A DNA stretch of 11,836 nucleotides from Opitutia bacterium. Its GTDB lineage: Bacteria > Verrucomicrobiota > Verrucomicrobiia > Opitutales > JANYDI01. The stretch covers positions 1 to 11,836 of the forward strand of contig JANYDI010000082.1 in assembly GCA_025363695.1 (NCBI GenBank), read 5' to 3'. The position numbers and the translations under genes were made by a program. Of this stretch, positions 7,152-11,836 are shown in pieces. The notes below the pieces were generated by a model that had not been told where the DNA came from, ran no database searches, and worked only from the letters and a program-made list of their open reading frames with translations. The first letter of the stretch is position 1. Each line of letters starts with the position of its first letter.

Positions 7152-8411
7152 ATGCGAATGATTTTTATAGGATTGCTGCTGGGCAAGATGGGCACGCAGC
7201 TGTGGCTGGCATGGCTGAACCGACGGGCAGCCTGGGCGCAAAAGGGAGCCAAAGCGGTGCCCTTTGGCATCATGACGCCAGAGCGCTATGAGCGTTCCTT
7301 GGATTATACCTTGGCTAAAAACGCTTTTGGGAGCTGGGAGCTGGTCTACGACGGCCTGTGGACGGGCCTTTTGCTCTTTGGAGGGGTTTTGCCCTGGGTG
7401 GCCATGGAGGCAGCGCAGCTTTTGGGCCTAGGCGTCATGGAGGGCTGGGGAAGCCTTTTGGGGTATTCCTTGGCGTTTGCGCTGTGTGGTATCGTTACCG
7501 GTTTGCCAAGCTTGCCTTGGGAATGGTGGGCTCAGTTTCGGCTCGAAGCCAAGTTTGGCTTCAATAAGAGCACCCTGAAGCTATGGATAATCGATAAACT
7601 CAAGGGCTTCGTCCTTGGCCTTGTTATCGGATGCCCTTTGATTGCCGTTTTATTCAAACTCTACTTAAGTTTTCCCGAGCATTGGTACCTAGGTGGGTTT
7701 GCAGTCCTTGCGGGGTTTCAGCTGCTCATGCTCGTGATTTATCCTTTATGGATTATGCCCTTATTTAACACCTTTAAACCCTTAGCTGCTGGAGTTTTAC
7801 GCGACCGCCTCATGGCCCTGGCCCAGCGCACGCAATTTCCCGTTGAGGACATCCACATCATGGATGGCAGCCGGCGTTCAGGCCACTCAAACGCCTTTTT
7901 TACCGGCTTGGGACGCTGGCGCCGTATTGTGCTTTTTGACACCCTTGTGGAGCAACTCTCCGAAGAGCAACTGGAGGCCGTTTTAGCGCATGAAATCGGC
8001 CACTATAAACGCGGCCACGTCCTGAAGCGCCTGCTTGTCGGCTTTGGGACCCTAGCTATCGGCTTTGGAGCCTTAGGTTGGCTGTTAAATCAAGCGCATA
8101 CCGGGTTTTTTAGCCTCTTTGGCTTCCCCAAAAACGGGCCCATGATTTATTATGCATTTTTAGTCTTGTCTCTTTTGTCTGAAATCTTCACCTTCTGGAT
8201 CACGCCTTTACTCAACCGGCAATCACGCTCCCATGAGTACGAGGCAGATGCCTTTGCCAAAAAGGCCATGGGAAGCTCTGCGCCCTTGGTCGGAGCGCTC
8301 CACATCCTTCACGAAAAAAACCTCAGCCAACTCATGCCACACCCGATTTTCAGTGGTTTTTATTACTCACACCCGACGCTCGTCGAGCGTCAGAAAGCTT
8401 TAGAATTATAG
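7152..8411 (+). CDS. Ste24/CAAX-protease-like M48 family membrane zinc metallopeptidase
   Basis: The 419-residue integral membrane peptidase resembles Ste24-type M48 proteases, which cleave membrane-associated or misfolded proteins. The zinc motif HEIGH is at residues 280-284 (H280, E281, H284). The third ligand is probably E362 in the SxxEYEAD segment, with D366. It is preceded by VLAHEIGHYKRGH context and followed by the C-terminal YSHPTLVERQKAL typical of the family. Seven or so hydrophobic segments are visible, near 3-22, 65-92, 98-122, 150-175, 178-204, 295-315 and 328-350. The ATG at 7152 (or 7158) is favoured over an upstream TTG at 7110, because it begins directly with a membrane helix. 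No Shine-Dalgarno sequence is evident. The gene is enclosed by inverted element copies 5 and 6. Its substrate is unknown. Confidence 0.92.
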   Translation: MRMIFIGLLLGKMGTQLWLAWLNRRAAWAQKGAKAVPFGIMTPERYERSLDYTLAKNAFGSWELVYDGLWTGLLLFGGVLPWVAMEAAQLLGLGVMEGWGSLLGYSLAFALCGIVTGLPSLPWEWWAQFRLEAKFGFNKSTLKLWIIDKLKGFVLGLVIGCPLIAVLFKLYLSFPEHWYLGGFAVLAGFQLLMLVIYPLWIMPLFNTFKPLAAGVLRDRLMALAQRTQFPVEDIHIMDGSRRSGHSNAFFTGLGRWRRIVLFDTLVEQLSEEQLEAVLAHEIGHYKRGHVLKRLLVGFGTLAIGFGALGWLLNQAHTGFFSLFGFPKNGPMIYYAFLVLSLLSEIFTFWITPLLNRQSRSHEYEADAFAKKAMGSSAPLVGALHILHEKNLSQLMPHPIFSGFYYSHPTLVERQKALEL

Positions 8412-8412
8412 G

Positions 8413-8534
8413 CCAAGAGGTGCTCGCACCCCTTAGGATCCCCTTTCGATGGGCAATTTTTAAAATACTACGTATTTATAAAAATTGCCCATCGTGAAGG
8501 ACATACTAAGACCTCCCAGGATCCCTTCGGGATC
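8413..8534 (+). repeat. Family A palindromic element, copy 6 (downstream of M48 gene)
   Basis: HP1 (8413-8436) begins 2 bp after the M48 stop codon. Its arms are AAGAGGTGC (8415-8423) and GCACCCCTT (8426-8434) with loop TC and one A/C mismatch, the only stem here with a broken pair. The GGATCC spacer is at 8436-8441. HP2 (8447-8494) pairs CGATGGGCAATTTTTA with TAAAAATTGCCCATCG, closes on ATAC/GTAT, and has one extra base in the distal arm. The tail ATACTAAGACCTCCC (8503-8517) leads into an HP3 variant, GATCCC-TTC-GGGATC (8520-8534). It lies tail to tail with copy 7. Confidence 0.92.
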
Positions 8535-8535
8535 G

Positions 8536-8550
8536 AAGAACCAAGTTCTT
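8536..8550. repeat. Extra hairpin between copies 6 and 7
   Basis: AAGAAC-CAA-GTTCTT forms a 6-bp stem at the centre of the tail-to-tail junction. The outer sequence ATACTAAG (8503-8510) pairs with CTTAGTAT (8580-8587), so the whole junction can fold as one branched structure flanked by the two HP2 hairpins. Confidence 0.6.
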
Positions 8551-8579
8551 GAAGCGATTCCGGAGGAATCTGGAGGGGG

Positions 8580-8677
8580 CTTAGTATATGCTACCAGGTA
8601 GGCAATTTTATAAAATGCTCTGCATTTTTAAAATTGCCTACCTGTAGGGGATCCTAAGGGGCATGAATGCCCCTTAG
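8580..8677 (-). repeat. Family A palindromic element, copy 7 (upstream of TolC-like gene)
   Basis: This reverse copy starts with the complement of the tail, CTTAGTAT (8580-8587). HP2 (8595-8644) pairs CAGGTAGGCAATTTTA with TAAAATTGCCTACCTG and closes on ATGC-TCT-GCAT, with the extra base in the tail-proximal arm. The GGATCC spacer is at 8649-8654. HP1 (8654-8677) is an 11-bp perfect stem, CTAAGGGGCAT and ATGCCCCTTAG with loop GA. HP1 contains two ATG triplets that would start longer readings of the next gene but are part of the repeat. A pyrimidine tract follows immediately. Confidence 0.92.
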
Positions 8678-8702
8678 CCCTTTCCCTTTCCCTTTCCCTT
8701 TC
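8678..8702 (+). repeat. CCCTTT tandem tract before the TolC-like gene
   Basis: Four CCCTTT hexamers run in tandem between HP1 of copy 7 and the start codon at 8709. No purine-rich ribosome binding site is present. The complementary, less regular purine tract (AAGGAAAGG, AAGGGAAAGGAAAGGG) lies just after the stop codon of the same gene at 10120-10150, so the inverted symmetry around this gene extends beyond HP1. Confidence 0.8.
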
Positions 8703-8708
8703 AAAAAC

Positions 8709-10118
8709 ATGTCACGCATCAGCCCGCATATACCGCATTGCTTACGCCTAGGCCTTATTGGCCTATGCGCGTTGCTGGTTGGGTGCGGGCGTCCGCATGA
8801 GGGGGTAAAAAAGGCCTATGAGGGGGCCATTAAGACGGGCTGGAAGGAGCAAATTGAGCTGCAGAAACTGGGCCTGCAGGGGGAGCGCGTGCTCAATTGG
8901 GAGCAGGCCTTGGCGCTGATGCTGGAGCAAAACATTGACCTCATCAGAGCTCGACGCTCGCTGAAACGCACAAAGGATGAGGTGGATAATGTCTTGCGCA
9001 ACTATCTTCCTGGCTTAACGGGGAACATGAATACCCCGAATTTACTGGATGTTTCTTCCTTTAGTTTCAAAGATCTTCAATTTAACGTTTATACTCTTTT
9101 TAGCTTTCCCAATCCTAAACAGGTTTTCACCTCGCTGTACACCAATAAGCTTTCCTACCTGGGGGCGATTATGGCTTACGACCTACAGCTCCGACAAAAA
9201 CACACAGAGCTGTTTCGACTCTTTTTAGATTACGAACAATTTGAGCTTAAGAAGCAAAAACATAAATGGAAGCGTAAGTTGGCTGAAAAAAGCCTGCAGA
9301 TTGATGAATTTAAGGGGCAACGCCTCATGAAAGAAGTAGAAAAGGAGGCTTATGAACTTCTTAAGGAGGAGCTGAAGTCCCAAAACACGATTGGCCGCTT
9401 TTTTGGCAGTGAAAACCTACGCTGGGTGCTTGTTCAGGAAGGCATGCCGACCTTTGACTATTTGAACCATCCGCTCGATATCGAGGACCCTGACAAGGTT
9501 GGCCAAAGAGCCCTGCAACTCACGGCCTTGGACCTGGAAAGGACACGCCTATACCGCCGAGGCATCAAGGCCCGTTATTGGCCTGAGTATCCCAGTATTA
9601 ATATCTCGCTTCCGACCTTGTTCCATCTTAATCAGGATACCAAAACCAAGAAAGTGACGATTACGCTTTTTGATTCCGGCAGTTCTTCGGTCACCCTCAA
9701 CTCCAGCTGGACCCTCGATACCCACCGCAACATCAAAAAACAACTCGAGGAGCATGACTTTGAGCAAGAGCTGCGCGTAAAGGACATCAAGCGCAAGGCT
9801 CAAGAACTCATCCAAAACCTACTGCACGCCATGGAAGGCCTCAAGCTGCTGGACAGGCAGCGGCGCTACCTAGAATTTCGTCAAAAAGCCCATAGCGCTG
9901 CCATGGCTCAAGCCAAGGCCATGGACCCCGATGCGCTCATCAAAGAAAGCCTGACTATAAAAGATGCCGCCCTACAACTCAAGCGGGCCCAAGCGGACGT
10001 CCATATGTTTTTTTGGATAGTAGATGAGTCCCGCTGGCCAAGCTTTACCTTTGATACCTATGTGATGTCTGACCCCAACAGCAAGGGCAAAAAACTCAGA
10101 CGCCCCAAGGTGCTATGA
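8709..10118 (+). CDS. TolC/OEP-family outer-membrane-channel-like lipoprotein
   Basis: The predicted 469-residue lipoprotein has a hydrophobic N-terminus ending in the lipobox LVGC, with C26 as lipidation site. An outer-membrane-efflux-type segment at about 61-105 (LNWEQALALMLEQNIDLIRARRSL, cut here at 24 residues in sequence terms to positions 62-85, then NYLPGLTG) and a second similar one at about 258-300 (ALDLERTRLYRRGIKARYWP) suggest the two-repeat TolC fold, with long charged helices between. Alpha-helical barrel formation across the periplasm is inferred. The ATG at 8709 is chosen because upstream in-frame ATGs lie in the repeat. The HlyD-like gene downstream supports a role in export or efflux. 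Sequence divergence from typical OEP proteins leaves moderate uncertainty. Confidence 0.78.
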   Translation: MSRISPHIPHCLRLGLIGLCALLVGCGRPHEGVKKAYEGAIKTGWKEQIELQKLGLQGERVLNWEQALALMLEQNIDLIRARRSLKRTKDEVDNVLRNYLPGLTGNMNTPNLLDVSSFSFKDLQFNVYTLFSFPNPKQVFTSLYTNKLSYLGAIMAYDLQLRQKHTELFRLFLDYEQFELKKQKHKWKRKLAEKSLQIDEFKGQRLMKEVEKEAYELLKEELKSQNTIGRFFGSENLRWVLVQEGMPTFDYLNHPLDIEDPDKVGQRALQLTALDLERTRLYRRGIKARYWPEYPSINISLPTLFHLNQDTKTKKVTITLFDSGSSSVTLNSSWTLDTHRNIKKQLEEHDFEQELRVKDIKRKAQELIQNLLHAMEGLKLLDRQRRYLEFRQKAHSAAMAQAKAMDPDALIKESLTIKDAALQLKRAQADVHMFFWIVDESRWPSFTFDTYVMSDPNSKGKKLRRPKVL

Positions 10119-10150
10119 AGAAGGAAAGGAAAGCAAGGGAAAGGAAAGGG
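10119..10150 (+). repeat. Purine-rich tract after the TolC-like gene
   Basis: GAAGGAAAGG and AAGGGAAAGGAAAGGG repeats lie between the stop codon and HP1 of copy 8. They are the approximate complement of the CCCTTT tandem tract at 8678-8702, which gives the gene inverted flanks on both sides. Confidence 0.75.
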
Positions 10151-10276
10151 CCAAGGGGAGCTCGCTCCCCTTGGATCCCCTTTTCGATGGGCGATTTTCT
10201 AAAATGCTAACGCATTTTAGGAAAATCGCCCATCGGGAAGGTTGATACAAGGCCCACCTCTGATCGCTTCGCGATC
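10151..10276 (+). repeat. Family A palindromic element, copy 8 (between TolC-like and adaptor genes)
   Basis: This is a full-length copy. HP1 (10151-10174) is an 11-bp perfect stem, CCAAGGGGAGC and GCTCCCCTTGG with loop TC. The GGATCC spacer is at 10173-10178. HP2 (10185-10235) pairs CGATGGGCGATTTTC with GAAAATCGCCCATCG and closes on TAAAATGC/GCATTTTA, with a single extra base in the distal arm. The tail GATACAAGGCCCACC leads to HP3, GATCGC-TTC-GCGATC (10262-10276), which ends 7 bp before the adaptor start codon. This single copy separates two probably functionally linked genes. Confidence 0.93.
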
Positions 10277-10283
10277 GTCAGCT

Positions 10284-11540
10284 ATGTTTTATATGAAGAA
10301 GAAAAAATGGATTTTTATCGGAAGCGCCTGCCTCATCGGTTTGCTGGGGCTTTGGGGCCTCTTGACCCGTAGCACCCAAGCAGCGCCTAGCGTCACGCAG
10401 CAACTCTGGAGCTGGGAAAAATACCCACAGGTAGAACGTTTTATGCTGGGGCAACTGCGCTCTGAAGCCCTGCCCTCACGCTCCTTGCGCTATACGGCGG
10501 GCGCCACCGGGACTTTGTCGCTCCTGGTTACGCAAGCGGAGTCAGAGATCGAAAAAGGAGCCCTCTTTGGGGCCCTCGATGAGCAGACCCTCCAGGCTGA
10601 AAAGCGTAATCTCGAAATTGCTGAACAAATCCTCGACTTTAAGGAATACTCCTCCCGCACTTTGGAGCTCCCACAGCAAATCCTCAAAGCGGAACGCGAA
10701 ACGGAAGAAGCTCGGCGCAAAATGCAGCTTTTACGCATGGTGACTGAAGACCCCGACCTCAAGGCCCTAGCCGCCGAATTTGGTGAAAGCAATCTGGAGA
10801 ACGTCAACGCCCTCACGCTGGCCAGGGCAGAACAAGAACTGAACATCCTCGAAGCCCAGTTATCGGCCATCAAGGGCGAGGACGTCAGTACCTTTGAGCT
10901 GGACCTGGAAAGCAAGCGCCTCGAATTCAACAACCGAAAGGCGGATTTCCAAAAAAAGCTCGAACGCTCGCAACTCAAAGCTACTTTTTCTGGAAGCCTG
11001 CAAATTAACCCGCACTTCACCCTGGGCGAAGAAAAACAACTCTATCCCGTGAGCATGGGCCAGGAAATCGCCACCCTGAGGGACCTGAGCGAAGTGCAAC
11101 TGATGGTGATGTTCAATCATCCCGCTTGGCTGCAGCTGCCCAAAGATAAAATCGAGGTCACTGCCCACAGCGCCCAAGGCCACACCTTTACCGCCCGCTA
11201 CCACGACCAACGCATCGAACAACGCGGCACCAGCGACGTACGCCACTATCTGTTTTTGATTCCACAATCAGAAGCCAGCACCGCCCGCAACCTCATTGGC
11301 TCCAGTCCTCAAGTGGACGTCTACATCCAGCTAGAAAAACCCGCCTACAAGGTCCCCAAGACCGACATTGCCCTCTATGGCCGAGACCGGCTCTCAGGCC
11401 GCCGCTGGGACGAGGTCGTCAAAGGCCTTTGGCCAACGGCACGGATAGTAGCCGAAGGACAGACGGAATTAGCAATTGAGCTGATAGAAGGCCAAGGGGC
11501 GCTTGCGCCCCTTGGATCCCCTACCGATAGCGCATTGTGA
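10284..11540 (+). CDS. HlyD/MacA-like periplasmic adaptor (membrane fusion) protein
   Basis: The 418-residue protein has an N-terminal membrane anchor (about 5-27, after a lysine cluster). A half-lipoyl-like segment with KGALFGALDEQTL precedes a long charged coiled coil at about 105-229. A second half-lipoyl part starts near SQLKATFSGSL, and a beta-barrel-like region with GQEIATLRDLSEVQLMV follows. This is the architecture of adaptors that link an inner-membrane transporter to a TolC-type channel. The start at 10284 (or 10293, MKKKKW) is preferred to a TTG at 10242 inside the repeat. The final 16 residues (from about 403) and the stop codon are encoded by element copy 9, reading through HP1 into HP2. 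No partner ABC or RND transporter is in the window. Confidence 0.82.
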   Translation: MFYMKKKKWIFIGSACLIGLLGLWGLLTRSTQAAPSVTQQLWSWEKYPQVERFMLGQLRSEALPSRSLRYTAGATGTLSLLVTQAESEIEKGALFGALDEQTLQAEKRNLEIAEQILDFKEYSSRTLELPQQILKAERETEEARRKMQLLRMVTEDPDLKALAAEFGESNLENVNALTLARAEQELNILEAQLSAIKGEDVSTFELDLESKRLEFNNRKADFQKKLERSQLKATFSGSLQINPHFTLGEEKQLYPVSMGQEIATLRDLSEVQLMVMFNHPAWLQLPKDKIEVTAHSAQGHTFTARYHDQRIEQRGTSDVRHYLFLIPQSEASTARNLIGSSPQVDVYIQLEKPAYKVPKTDIALYGRDRLSGRRWDEVVKGLWPTARIVAEGQTELAIELIEGQGALAPLGSPTDSAL

Positions 11541-11625
11541 AAATACTGCGTATTTTCAGCAATGCGCTATCGGGAAGGGCGATACAAGGCCCCCTCCTGA
11601 TCGCTTCGCGATCTGTGGGGGTCTT
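11492..11625 (+). repeat. Family A palindromic element, copy 9 (overlaps adaptor 3' end)
   Basis: HP1 (11492-11515) is an 11-bp perfect stem, CCAAGGGGCGC and GCGCCCCTTGG with loop TT. The GGATCC spacer is at 11514-11519. HP2 (11524-11573) pairs CCGATAGCGCATTG with CAATGCGCTATCGG and closes on TGAAAATAC/GTATTTTCA, with the usual extra base in the distal arm. The tail is GATACAAGGCCCCC. HP3 is GATCGC-TTC-GCGATC (11599-11613), here extended by outer pairs of CCCCC with GGGGG and AAG with CTT (11586-11625). The adaptor coding frame ends at TGA 11538-11540 within the first arm of HP2. Confidence 0.93.
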
Positions 11626-11667
11626 AGGTTCTGTGAAGGAAATTTTTTGCAATGAAGGATTGATACT

Positions 11668-11688
11668 TTAGGGAGTGTGAACAATTAA
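11668..11688 (+). repeat. 21-bp motif shared with 6605-6625
   Basis: This is the second copy of the TTAGGG-n-GTGTGA-n-CAATTAA motif, in the same orientation as the first. It is separated from the family B block on its right by about 12 bp. Confidence 0.55.
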
Positions 11689-11699
11689 GCTATCCAACA

Positions 11700-11798
11700 A
11701 ACCACAAAATGAGAGCCCTGCAGGGGCGAATGCTTGTCAGCCCAGGGCTTTAGCCCTGGGTTTTGGCATGGAAAAAAGATTTAGAGCCCTACAGGGGC
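11700..11798 (+). repeat. Family B hairpin repeat block (right)
   Basis: The order is ACCACAAAATGA, GAGCCCTGCAGGGGCGAA (palindrome CCCTGCAGGG at 11716-11725), CCCAGGGCT-TT-AGCCCTGGG (11741-11760), GCATGGAAAAAAGAT and GAGCCCTACAGGGGCGA (hairpin GCCCT-AC-AGGGGC, 11786-11798). It aligns with the complement of 6813-6908. After 11799 the sequence is AT-rich to the end of the window, with no gene or further repeat recognised. Confidence 0.85.
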
Positions 11799-11836
11799 GA
11801 TTCATATAATTTGATATATAGAACATATTTAACAAG

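Noticed and set aside
8667..8708. Upstream in-frame ATG extension of the TolC-like gene
   Set aside because: It would translate HP1 and the CCCTTT tract into a Phe-Pro repeat before the signal peptide; the ATG at 8709 gives a proper lipoprotein signal.
2946..11625. Integron attC sites as an explanation of the gene-flanking hairpins
   Set aside because: The elements occur in both orientations around genes and no GTTRRRY/RYYYAAC core pair at a fixed position is visible; no integrase is in the window.
1..11836. CRISPR array
   Set aside because: The repeats are widely spaced, variable in stem sequence and separated by genes; there are no regularly spaced unique spacers.

Overview
The window looks like chromosomal DNA of a Gram-negative bacterium of moderate GC content, most likely from the PVC superphylum and perhaps Verrucomicrobiota. 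This is an inference. It rests on a yajC gene followed by a fused secDF gene, a signal-peptide-bearing DUF1343/NamZ-type protein, an outer-membrane-efflux-type lipoprotein, mostly absent Shine-Dalgarno sequences, and dense palindromic intergenic repeats. No rRNA, tRNA, transposase or CRISPR array is visible.

Layout: yajC (120-410) and secDF (422-2959) form a Sec accessory operon. A protoporphyrinogen-oxidase-like gene (3265-4563) faces a convergent DUF1343/NamZ-like gene (4677-6062, minus). A NUDIX hydrolase (6154-6591) diverges from the latter. After about 560 bp of repeat-rich intergenic DNA come a Ste24-type M48 membrane metalloprotease (7152-8411), a TolC/OEP-like lipoprotein (8709-10118) and a HlyD/MacA-like periplasmic adaptor (10284-11540). 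The last two probably belong to one envelope-spanning export system whose inner-membrane transporter is not in the window. The window ends in repeats (11541-11836).

The most striking content is not a gene. A modular element of about 125-135 bp, here called family A, occurs nine times with both orientations represented. Its consensus order is: HP1, a short GC-rich hairpin with AAGGGG and CCCCTT arms; a GGATCCCC spacer; HP2, a long AT-rich hairpin; a tail close to GGnAnnnnATACTAAGGCC; and HP3, a GATCGC-TTC-GCGATC type hairpin. HP1 always lies next to the gene and HP2/HP3 point away, so yajC-secDF, the PPO gene, the M48 gene and the TolC-like gene are each enclosed between inverted copies. The stems differ between copies but the changes are compensated, and HP2 always has the extra unpaired base in the same arm relative to element polarity. 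In at least two genes (secDF and the adaptor) the element is translated as the protein C-terminus.

A second repeat family (family B; CCCAGGGCtttaGCCCTGGG and GCCCTnnAGGGGC hairpins) fills 6690-6908 and 11700-11798. The two blocks are related copies in opposite orientation. A 21-bp motif shared by both loci (6605-6625 and 11668-11688) lies just to the left of each block.
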